Positions 42,631 through 48,715 of a stretch of 48,715 nucleotides of DNA are shown here, piece by piece. The notes under the pieces were generated by a model. The model did no database searches. It was not told where the DNA came from and worked only from the letters and a program-made list of their open reading frames with translations. Every line of letters starts with the position of its first letter. The stretch's first letter is position 1. The position numbers and the translations under genes are program-made. This stretch comes from Clostridia bacterium (GTDB taxonomy: Bacteria > Bacillota > Clostridia > Oscillospirales > Acutalibacteraceae), in contig JAGBCU010000002.1 of the NCBI GenBank assembly GCA_017937865.1, forward strand, positions 1 through 48,715, given 5' to 3'.

Positions 42631-42664
42631 CCCCGAGAATATTATTTCTCGGGGTGATTTTTTT
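42631..42664 (+). terminator. Terminator whose 3' arm carries the deacetylase ribosome binding site
   Basis: A perfect 9-bp stem, CCCCGAGAA (42631-42639) with TTCTCGGGG (42646-42654), followed by TGA and a run of T. The GGGGTG at 42651-42656 is also the Shine-Dalgarno sequence of the next gene. Confidence 0.75.
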
Positions 42665-43427
42665 GAAATACAAGGTTATTACTTTGAATAAGTTTTTAGT
42701 TGCTTTTACTTTAATTATAACTGCAGTAGCATCAACCGTAACGATATCGCATATAAACACCACCGCAAGCACCACAGAAAGAAAGCTACCCATATACTCA
42801 GTAGAAACCCAAGAAAAGAAAATTGCAATTACCTTTGACGCGGCTTGGTCGGCAGAAGATACTGATGAGCTTTTAGCTATACTAAAAAAGCATAACGCTA
42901 AAGCAACCGTTTACGCCGTTGGTGATTGGGTTGATAAAAGCCCTGATGCAGTTAAAAGGTTTTACGAAAGCGGTCACGAAATAGGCAACCATTCAGACTC
43001 TCACCCGTCCTTTAGCAATATTTCAAGAGAAGAGATAAGGCAAGAAATAGTTAACTGCAACGAGAAGATAAAAGCGATTACGGGCAAAGCACCGAAAACG
43101 GTAAGAGCACCAAGCGGTGACTATGACAACAAAAGCATTGAAATCACCGAAAGCCTTGATATGAAAATGATTCAATGGGATGTAGATTCTCTCGATTGGA
43201 AGTTACTTTCTGTTGAAGAAATGTATTCGAGGGTCACAAGTAAGGTGCAAAACGGCTCGATTATTTTATTTCATAACGGTGTTGAAAACACACCCGAGGC
43301 ACTTGATAAAATACTAACTAAACTAGAAAAAGACGGCTACGAATTCGTAACCGTCAGTGAGTTGATTTATTGGGATAGTTATGAGTTAGACCATGCGGGT
43401 AGGCAAACAAAAATCAACAAAAACTAA
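42663..43427 (+). CDS. Polysaccharide deacetylase (PdaB-like, NodB domain)
   Basis: 254 residues from TTG 42663, 6 bases after GGGGTG; a GTG at 42654 lies within the hairpin. An N-terminal signal anchor covers about 4-26. The NodB motifs are present: ITFDAAW (motif 1, catalytic D), HEIGNHSDSHPS (metal His residues), RAPSGDYD, and HNGVENTPEAL. This is the CE4 arrangement of PdaB/PgdA enzymes acting on cell-wall glycans. The last 27 codons are nearly identical in DNA to the degraded copy at 44429-44507. The C-terminal RQTKINKN differs from that copy, so the two diverge exactly where the Fic module's promoter region begins. Confidence 0.93.
   Translation: MKYKVITLNKFLVAFTLIITAVASTVTISHINTTASTTERKLPIYSVETQEKKIAITFDAAWSAEDTDELLAILKKHNAKATVYAVGDWVDKSPDAVKRFYESGHEIGNHSDSHPSFSNISREEIRQEIVNCNEKIKAITGKAPKTVRAPSGDYDNKSIEITESLDMKMIQWDVDSLDWKLLSVEEMYSRVTSKVQNGSIILFHNGVENTPEALDKILTKLEKDGYEFVTVSELIYWDSYELDHAGRQTKINKN
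43327..43405 (+). repeat. 79-bp direct repeat, left copy (3' end of the deacetylase gene)
   Basis: 78 of 79 bases are identical to 44429-44507 (one G to A). The two copies are 1,102 bp apart and bracket the Fic antitoxin-toxin pair. Confidence 0.95.
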
Positions 43428-43431
43428 ATAC

Positions 43432-43460
43432 TTGATAATGGTTACGGATTGTGGTATATT
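43432..43460 (+). promoter_or_regulatory. Promoter of the Fic antitoxin-toxin pair
   Basis: TTGATA (43432-43437), 17 bases, TATATT (43455-43460), 5 bases after the deacetylase stop and 22 bases before the antitoxin start. Confidence 0.75.
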
Positions 43461-43482
43461 AAATAGAAAAGAGGTGATATAT

Positions 43483-43644
43483 ATGTCTATTGACAAAGCA
43501 ATCGAAAATGCAGTGGCGTCTGTTGAAATGGAAGGTTTTTCAATTGATGAACAAAGCAAAGATTTGTGCAGAAAGCTACTTAACAAAGAAATATCAATGG
43601 AACAATATATTTCACTTATAAAGCAATCGGTTGGTGTCGCATAA
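43483..43644 (+). CDS. Fic antitoxin (VbhA-like)
   Basis: 53 residues from ATG 43483, with AGAGGTGAT 6 bases upstream; a frame start at 43393 would read back through the promoter and is rejected. Residues 13-18 are SVEMEG, matching the inhibitory motif (S/T)xxxE(G/N) of class I Fic antitoxins, in which the Glu (E17) blocks ATP gamma-phosphate placement in the toxin. The remaining half is a helical antitoxin_VbhA-type domain. The stop TAA overlaps the toxin ATG (TAATG), coupling their translation. Confidence 0.88.
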   Translation: MSIDKAIENAVASVEMEGFSIDEQSKDLCRKLLNKEISMEQYISLIKQSVGVA

Positions 43645-44234
43645 TGAGTTATAGTATAACTGCTCTTACCAACGATTATTATGAAGGCACAAATTGTTTA
43701 ATAAACAAATTCAATATACAAAACGAAGAACAACTTGCCAAAATTGAGGCAGGCATTACATTAGCTAAAACTGCTGAATTGGAAAGAAATCCTATAAGCA
43801 CTTCATTTGATTTTGAGCACTACAAACAAATCCATAGATATTTATTTGAAGACTTGTATGAATGGGCGGGTAGTGTCAGAACTGTTGATATTTCTAAAAA
43901 AGGAACAAATTTCACTTGTGCTGAAAATATCGAAACAGTTGCGATAGCCTGCTTTGACAGACTAAAAAGTTACAACTATTTCAGAAACGTTGATTTTGAA
44001 GACTTTGTTGAGAATATTGTTGATTTTTATTGTTCAACAAATATGTTGCACCCTTTTAGAGAAGGCAACGGCAGAACGCAAAGAATTTTTATTGCTCAAC
44101 TTATCCGGTTTTGTGGCTATGATATAAACTTTTCAGAAATTGATACTGATGAGCTTATGGTTGCAACAATACATTCTGCAAACGGCATTACCGATTACCT
44201 GAAAGAAATATTCAAAAATCATATAAAACATTAA
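43644..44234 (+). CDS. Fic-family toxin (protein AMPylator)
   Basis: 196 residues. The Fic active-site loop HPFREGNGR is complete at 136-144, followed by R147, with the catalytic H136 and the F/E/N/R contacts to ATP. The flap region lies around 80-92 (VDISKKGTNF). No inhibitory motif lies inside the toxin, so it should depend on the separate antitoxin encoded 1 base upstream (class I arrangement). Targets of such toxins include DNA gyrase and topoisomerase IV, but the target here is unknown. Its own terminator follows at 44239. Confidence 0.93.
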   Translation: MSYSITALTNDYYEGTNCLINKFNIQNEEQLAKIEAGITLAKTAELERNPISTSFDFEHYKQIHRYLFEDLYEWAGSVRTVDISKKGTNFTCAENIETVAIACFDRLKSYNYFRNVDFEDFVENIVDFYCSTNMLHPFREGNGRTQRIFIAQLIRFCGYDINFSEIDTDELMVATIHSANGITDYLKEIFKNHIKH

Positions 44235-44238
44235 ACTT

Positions 44239-44270
44239 AACTCTACGTTTTTTCGTAGAGTTATTTTTTT
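44239..44270 (+). terminator. Terminator of the Fic module
   Basis: Stem AACTCTACG (44239-44247) with CGTAGAGTT (44254-44262), six-base T loop and a seven-base T-run. Confidence 0.9.
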
Positions 44271-44293
44271 GCCTTTGTGTCAAATGTTGCAAT

Positions 44294-44520
44294 CTTGACT
44301 GGAAACTGCTTTCTGTTGAAGAAATGTATAAAAGAGTTATTTCTAAAACACAAACGGCTCGATTCTTTTATTCCGCAACGGAGTAGAAAACACTCCAGAG
44401 GCACTTAACAGAATTTTATAAGCACTAAAAAAAGACGGCTACGAATTCGTAACCGTCAGTGAGTTGATTTATTGGGATAGTTATGAGTTAGACCATACGG
44501 GTAGGCAGGTTGCTTATTAA
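44294..44520 (+). pseudogene. Degraded 3' fragment of a polysaccharide deacetylase gene
   Basis: The segment from 44294 aligns with 43191-43405 of the intact deacetylase gene (215 against 214 bases). The frame can be read as LDWKLLSVEEMYKRVISKTQ, then one base is missing before the NGS codons, and a TAA interrupts after EALNRIL. It then continues GYEFVTVSELIYWDSYELDH and ends in TAA at 44518. The first 135 bases are clearly diverged, while the last 79 are 78/79 identical. The 5' half of the gene is absent. It cannot encode a functional enzyme. Confidence 0.88.
44429..44507 (+). repeat. 79-bp direct repeat, right copy
   Basis: Matches 43327-43405 at 78 of 79 positions. It lies within the deacetylase pseudogene and ends 13 bases before that pseudogene's final stop codon. 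Confidence 0.95.
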
Positions 44521-44523
44521 TTA

Positions 44524-45621
44524 TCAATCAAGGAAATCTCTTAATTTCTTTGAACGGCTGGGGTGACGAAGCTTTCTGAGGGCTTTTGCTTCAATCTGAC
44601 GGATACGCTCACGGGTAACGTTGAACTCTTTACCAACCTCTTCAAGAGTTTTGGGGTTACCGTCTTCAAGGCCGTAACGAAGGCTTAAAACTCTTGCCTC
44701 TCTGGGAGTTAGTGTTTTAAGTACTTCTGCTAATTGCTCTCTCATAAGAGCCATTGAAGCTGCATCAACGGGTGCCTGAGCATCGTCATCAGGAATAAAG
44801 TCGCCAAGGTGACTGTCTTCCTCTTCACCTATGGGGGTTTCAAGAGAAACGGGCTCCTGAGCCACTCTTAAGATTTCACGCACCTTATCAACGGGCATAT
44901 CAAGCTTTTCTGCAATTTCCTCTGCTGTCGGATCCCTGCCGTTTTCGTGAAGAAGCTGACTGTTTGTCTTTTTAACCTTGTTGATAGTTTCAACCATATG
45001 AACGGGAATACGGATAGTTCTTGCCTGGTCAGCAATAGCACGGGTTATTGCCTGACGAATCCACCAGGTAGCATAGGTTGAGAATTTAAAGCCCTTTGTA
45101 TAGTCGAACTTATCAACGGCTTTAATAAGACCTAAGTTACCTTCCTGGATAAGGTCAAGGAACTGCATACCTCTACCAACGTATCTTTTTGCAATACTGA
45201 CAACAAGACGAAGGTTTGCTTCTGAAAGACGTTTTTTTGCCTCCTGATCGTTTTCTGAAATACGGATAGCGAGCTCAATTTCTTCTTCAGAGGTAAGAAG
45301 CGGAACACGACCGATTTCTTTAAGATAAACCTTAACAGGGTCGTCAATTGCCATTGCTTTTGCATCGGCAGGCGTTTCTTCATCAGGGGATTTTGTAGAT
45401 TCAATATCCATTGAAAGAGCATCAAGCATTTCATCACCGATATCATCGATAATTTCAATACTGTTGCTTTCAATAAGCTCATAAAGCTTTTCGATATCGT
45501 CAACGTCAAAGCCGTCTATTTCAAGAACAGCGTTGTCAATATCGTGTGTTGCTAATTTACCGCTTACCTTACCTTTTTCAAGCAAAGCTTTAATTTGCGG
45601 TTTTTTCTCCCAGCCTTCCAT
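44524..45621 (-). CDS. sigA: Primary sigma factor (sigma-70/SigA)
   Basis: 365 residues from ATG 45621, preceded by AAAGGTGAT; a frame extending to 45645 is not needed. Region 1.1 is present in reduced form, then regions 1.2 to 4.2: [19 protein letters not shown], the -10 recognition helix [17 protein letters not shown], and the -35 recognition helix [17 protein letters not shown]. It ends with the conserved [10 protein letters not shown]. Order dgt-dnaG-sigA is the Firmicutes macromolecular synthesis cluster. No terminator is seen after it, so transcription may run antisense into the deacetylase remnant. Confidence 0.98.
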   Translation of the reverse strand: MEGWEKKPQIKALLEKGKVSGKLATHDIDNAVLEIDGFDVDDIEKLYELIESNSIEIIDDIGDEMLDALSMDIESTKSPDEETPADAKAMAIDDPVKVYLKEIGRVPLLTSEEEIELAIRISENDQEAKKRLSEANLRLVVSIAKRYVGRGMQFLDLIQEGNLGLIKAVDKFDYTKGFKFSTYATWWIRQAITRAIADQARTIRIPVHMVETINKVKKTNSQLLHENGRDPTAEEIAEKLDMPVDKVREILRVAQEPVSLETPIGEEEDSHLGDFIPDDDAQAPVDAASMALMREQLAEVLKTLTPREARVLSLRYGLEDGNPKTLEEVGKEFNVTRERIRQIEAKALRKLRHPSRSKKLRDFLD

Positions 45622-45648
45622 TATAATATCACCTTTCTTTTTCACATT

Positions 45649-47421
45649 TTAATTATCATTATCGTCTTTATTAAGAGAGCTGAAAAACGCTAAGAAGCTT
45701 TCATCACTCATTTGCGATGGTGTTGGGGCTTCCCGTTTTCGTCTTTCATCCTCAAGAACGGTTATGCAGTCTTCACATTCTTTTACAGTATTTGAAACCA
45801 TCGCCTGATTTGCAAGCAACCTTGCAACTGCACTTACTTCTTCCGATGTTAAATACTGAGAAAGATGCGTTATATCTACACTCTCGTCCTTTTCAAGACG
45901 CTCTGTAATTACCTCTAAAATCCTTTTGTTGACCGTTGTAACAAAAAGGTCGGAGCTAAGCTTGTCCTTAACCTTTTTGTAAAATGCACCGTTATTAAGA
46001 AGCGAAATAAGGATTGTATCCTCCGCTTTAGCAGCTCGAACATTTTTGATTCGTTGAGGGTCAACTGCTTTTTCAAGCTCTTTAGCCTGCTTCTGAGCAT
46101 CGGCTAATTCGTTTTTAGCCTTTTTATACTGTTCTTTTTTATTAACAGAATTAATCTGTTGCATTATTGCTTCCTTGCTTACGCCTAATTCATCGGCAAG
46201 ACGCATAGCATAAACGTCTCTTTCTAATGCATCAGTAAAAGCAAGAACCTTAACTGCTTCTCTTAAAAAGTTTATTTTGCCGTCATCAGTAGCGGTAGGA
46301 AATTTCTCTCTTAATTTTGATAGCTTGTATTCGGTATCGTTATCAGCCTGGTTAAGAAGCTTTGCGAACATCTCTTTTCCGTGAACTCTGATAATTTCAT
46401 CAGGGTCCTTACCACCGCTGAGCTTAATAACCTTAATCTTAACACCTGTTTTTGAAAACAGAGCAAGAGCTGCTCTTACAGCCTTCTGCCCCGCTTCGTC
46501 AGAGTCAAAGCAAAGTGCAACCTCATCGGCATAACGGGAAATCAGACTTACCTGCTCCGGTGTTAAGGCAGTGCCTGATGTTGAAACAGCATTTTCATAG
46601 CCAGCCTGATGAAGAGCTATGACGTCCATATAACCTTCACAAAGTATCAGCTTTCTATCGTTACCGTTTTTAGCGAAATTCAACCCAAACAGCTCGTTAC
46701 TCTTTTTATAAACAAGCGTATCAGATGTGTTTATATATTTCGGTTTACTATTGTCAAGAACACGTCCGCCAAAAGCAACAACGTTACCTCTTAAATCTAT
46801 AACGGGATATATTACCTTTGCCCTGAAAGCATCGTAATAGTGTCTTTTACCGTTTTTCTCAGTATATCTTACAAGGTTTGCTGCTACAAGCTCACTTTGC
46901 TTGAAGCCCTTTTGCCTTAAATGCTCCTCCAAAGCGTGCCAATCGTCAGGAGCAGCACCTAAACCGAAATGCTTTATCATTTTCGGTGAAATATTTCTTC
47001 TCACAAGGTAATCAAGCTGTGCTTTACCTTTTTCGGTAAAAAGTGTTTCATGGAAAAACCTTGCTGCTTCTCGGTTTGCTTCATAAATTCTTCTGCGAAG
47101 ATTTGCAGTAGTATCGTCATACTGTGCATCAGGAAGCTTTAAGCCTGACCTATCCGCCAGAAGCTTGACCGCTTCGAAGAAGTCAAGATTTTCAATATTT
47201 CTTATAAAGTTTATAACCTCGCCACCTGCACCGCAACCGAAACAAAAATAAGACGCAGTTTCGGGGTAAACTGTGAATGACGGCGTTTTTTCGTTATGGA
47301 AAGGACATAAGCCCACTAAATTTTTCCCTCTTCTACGCAATTCAACGTAGCTTGATATAACAGACTCGATATCGTTGGCATCTCTTATTTGCTGAATAAA
47401 ATCATCAGGTATACGCGGCAT
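45649..47421 (-). CDS. dnaG: DNA primase
   Basis: 590 residues from ATG 47421, with GGGGGTG 6 bases upstream; the longer GTG frame overlaps that site. The CHC2 zinc finger shows CPFHNEKTPSF and CFGCGAGG. The catalytic TOPRIM domain has ILCEGYMDVIALHQAG near 250 and CFDSDEAGQKA near 310. The C-terminal helicase-binding region starts around 440. It lies between dgt and sigA, with the dispersed repeat copy B in the intergenic leader. Confidence 0.97.
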   Translation of the reverse strand: MPRIPDDFIQQIRDANDIESVISSYVELRRRGKNLVGLCPFHNEKTPSFTVYPETASYFCFGCGAGGEVINFIRNIENLDFFEAVKLLADRSGLKLPDAQYDDTTANLRRRIYEANREAARFFHETLFTEKGKAQLDYLVRRNISPKMIKHFGLGAAPDDWHALEEHLRQKGFKQSELVAANLVRYTEKNGKRHYYDAFRAKVIYPVIDLRGNVVAFGGRVLDNSKPKYINTSDTLVYKKSNELFGLNFAKNGNDRKLILCEGYMDVIALHQAGYENAVSTSGTALTPEQVSLISRYADEVALCFDSDEAGQKAVRAALALFSKTGVKIKVIKLSGGKDPDEIIRVHGKEMFAKLLNQADNDTEYKLSKLREKFPTATDDGKINFLREAVKVLAFTDALERDVYAMRLADELGVSKEAIMQQINSVNKKEQYKKAKNELADAQKQAKELEKAVDPQRIKNVRAAKAEDTILISLLNNGAFYKKVKDKLSSDLFVTTVNKRILEVITERLEKDESVDITHLSQYLTSEEVSAVARLLANQAMVSNTVKECEDCITVLEDERRKREAPTPSQMSDESFLAFFSSLNKDDNDN

Positions 47422-47507
47422 CAAACACACCCCCGTTTCTTAAAGTAATAGGTAATAGTGAAGAGTGAAGAAGTAGAGTTTCTCACCTGCTAAATAAAAA
47501 CGAGCAA

Positions 47508-47592
47508 GAGAACTACCCACCACCAACGCCAAACGGCGTCGGTCCCCCTCCCTATTTGCTAAAGCAAGCAGGGATGAAAAAGCTTCGCTATG
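47508..47592. repeat. Dispersed two-hairpin repeat, copy B
   Basis: An 85-bp unit between dgt and dnaG. Hairpin 1 is ACC-A-ACGCC-AAAC-GGCGT-C-GGT (47523-47544). Hairpin 2 is CCCT-A-TTTGCT-AA-AGCAAG-C-AGGG (47551-47574). Same orientation on the plus strand as copy A, and the same terminal blocks. The A-C mismatch in hairpin 2 is kept in both copies. Confidence 0.8.
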
Positions 47593-47639
47593 AAATAATG
47601 ATTTGCAAATCCGCAAATTCGCAAAATTACCAAACAAAA

Positions 47640-48641
47640 TTAATCATTCCAGGTTTTTGGTACGAATAACTCGTTAAAGATTTTTAATGAATAACTGTCT
47701 GACATACCCGAGATATAGTCGCAGGCGGCACGCTCGGCACCCTCTTTTTTCGCTATATCGTAATAAAACTCGGGCATTTTATATGGATTAGCAGAAAAAT
47801 ATCTGAATAACTCTTTAATCATATTTTCTGCCTTACCCTCTTCGCTTTTGCAAACAGGGTTAGTATAAACGTATTTAAACATAAACGCGTGAAGCCTATC
47901 GAAAGCCTCTTGAACATCATCCGCCATTTTCAATTCATCGGTTGTATTCTCAATAGCAGACATAGTCATTGTATTAATTCGTTGTGACTTTGAAAAGCCT
48001 AAAATGAGCCTTATTTCAAGAGGAATATCATCCTCAGTTAAAACTCCGCCACGGCAGGCATCGTCAATATCGTGGTTAATATAAGCAATTTTATCGCTTA
48101 ATTTAACAATTCTACCCTCAAGGGTATCCGCCTCTTTACCTCTTGTATGACAAAGAATACCGTCACGGACTTCATAGGTAAGGTTTAAGCCCTGACCGCC
48201 ACGTTCAAGCTTATCGGCTACTCTTAAGCTTTGCTCAAAATGAGTAAAGCCTTTTTCGTAAACCTGATTTAATGCTCTTTCCCCTGCGTGACCGAAGGGT
48301 GTATGACCTAAATCGTGACCTAAAGCGATAGCCTCGGTTAAATCTTCATTAAGAGAAAGTGAACGGGCAATTGTTCTTGCAATCTGTGAAACCTCAAGAG
48401 TATGAGTAAGACGTGTGCGATAATGAACGTTATCGGGTGCAAGGAAAACCTGTGTTTTATCCTTCAATCGTCGGAATGCAGAGCAATGAAGAATTCTGTC
48501 TCTATCACGTTGAAAAGCAGTTCTTACGGGACACTCATCCTCTAAAAGCACTCTACCCTTTGAATTTTCGCAAAGCATAGCATACTTTGAAAGGGTTGCT
48601 TTTTCCCTTTCTAAAGTTCTGATTCTAATATCATTATTCAC
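47640..48641 (-). CDS. dgt: Deoxyguanosinetriphosphate triphosphohydrolase-like HD protein
   Basis: 333 residues from GTG 48641, with AGAGGGTG upstream. The HD-domain metal motif is visible as RTRLTHTLEVSQIARTIA and ALGHDLGHTPFGHAGE, followed by NHDIDDA. The family cleaves dNTPs to deoxynucleosides and triphosphate. It is the first gene of the dgt-dnaG-sigA cluster. A weak -35/-10 pair (TTGTCA, 17 bases, TTAAAA) lies about 30 to 60 bases upstream and cannot be trusted as its promoter. Confidence 0.95.
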   Translation of the reverse strand: MNNDIRIRTLEREKATLSKYAMLCENSKGRVLLEDECPVRTAFQRDRDRILHCSAFRRLKDKTQVFLAPDNVHYRTRLTHTLEVSQIARTIARSLSLNEDLTEAIALGHDLGHTPFGHAGERALNQVYEKGFTHFEQSLRVADKLERGGQGLNLTYEVRDGILCHTRGKEADTLEGRIVKLSDKIAYINHDIDDACRGGVLTEDDIPLEIRLILGFSKSQRINTMTMSAIENTTDELKMADDVQEAFDRLHAFMFKYVYTNPVCKSEEGKAENMIKELFRYFSANPYKMPEFYYDIAKKEGAERAACDYISGMSDSYSLKIFNELFVPKTWND

Positions 48642-48715
48642 AGAATCACCCTCTTCTGATAATAAATACTGATAATTTTAAAAAAATCCTTTTTATTTTG
48701 ACAAAATTTTTAAAA

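Noticed and set aside
43393..43482. Longer Fic antitoxin reading frame from 43393
   Set aside because: The extra codons cross the end of the deacetylase gene and the promoter; the ATG at 43483 has an ideal ribosome binding site.
47440..47637. 65-codon minus-strand ORF reading through repeat copy B
   Set aside because: It has no clear ribosome binding site, its reading frame follows the hairpin repeat, and the comparable frame is not kept in copy A. It is a by-product of the repeat.
48642..48715. Plus-strand promoter TTGACA at 48698-48703 pointing out of the window
   Set aside because: The -10 region falls beyond the end of the window, so it cannot be evaluated.

Overview
This window looks like the chromosome of an AT-rich, endospore-forming member of the class Clostridia, possibly an Oscillospirales-type gut or anaerobic lineage. 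The grounds are the Firmicutes gene orders (yicC-remA-gmk-rpoZ-priA-def-fmt-rsmB-rlmN-prpC-prkC-rsgA, dgt-dnaG-sigA, scpA-scpB), sporulation genes (a 24-residue SpoVM and a GerW/YtfJ protein), strong GGAGG/GGTG ribosome binding sites and sigma-A promoters. No rRNA, tRNA or CRISPR array was seen.

Region 1 (1 to about 2.8 kb) is the end of an integrated mobile element. It holds a partial excisionase-like gene, a divergent Cro-like/CI-like repressor pair with GTATCTT-N3-AAGATAC operators, an SOS-type (LexA-box) promoter aimed at the back of the repressor gene and driving a 40-codon ORF, a degraded ORF, a small membrane protein and a tyrosine integrase. Three tandem 11-bp repeats follow the integrase, which abuts the 3' end of rpsI.

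Region 2 (2.8-8.4 kb) has rplM-rpsI with promoter and leader, a membrane-anchored D,D-carboxypeptidase, and a plus-strand pair: a metallophosphoesterase and a large membrane-anchored beta-helix protein resembling GH141 glycosidases.

Region 3 (8.4-34.6 kb) is almost entirely minus-strand. Reading in the direction of transcription, a promoter before cdaA drives cdaA-cdaR-lipoprotein-response regulator-histidine kinase-DUF1385-prmC-M50 protease-scpA-scpB-DUF2953-gerW-dacB-rluB. A second consensus promoter drives yicC-remA-gmk-rpoZ-priA-def-fmt-zinc peptidase-rsmB-rlmN-prpC-prkC-rsgA, followed by spoVM. The region combines c-di-AMP synthesis, envelope sensing, chromosome condensation, cell-wall trimming, translation initiation/rescue and Ser/Thr phospho-signalling.

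Region 4 (34.7-39.4 kb), minus strand, carries asnS, an aspartate aminotransferase, ispF, a DUF3343 protein and a cysteine desulfurase. Region 5 (39.4-44.5 kb), plus strand, carries two flavoprotein oxidoreductases, a polysaccharide deacetylase, and a Fic toxin-antitoxin module lying between the intact deacetylase gene and a decayed copy of its 3' end. Region 6 (44.5-48.7 kb), minus strand, is dgt-dnaG-sigA.

The most notable observations are: (i) the unannotated spoVM microgene at its syntenic place; (ii) the LexA-box promoter convergent on the element's repressor; (iii) the Fic module bracketed by a 79-bp direct repeat (78/79 identical); (iv) an 84/85-bp dispersed repeat, two copies, whose two hairpins differ by compensatory changes; and (v) a CdaA-CdaR operon in which the usual GlmM is replaced by a DxDxDG-repeat lipoprotein and a two-component system.
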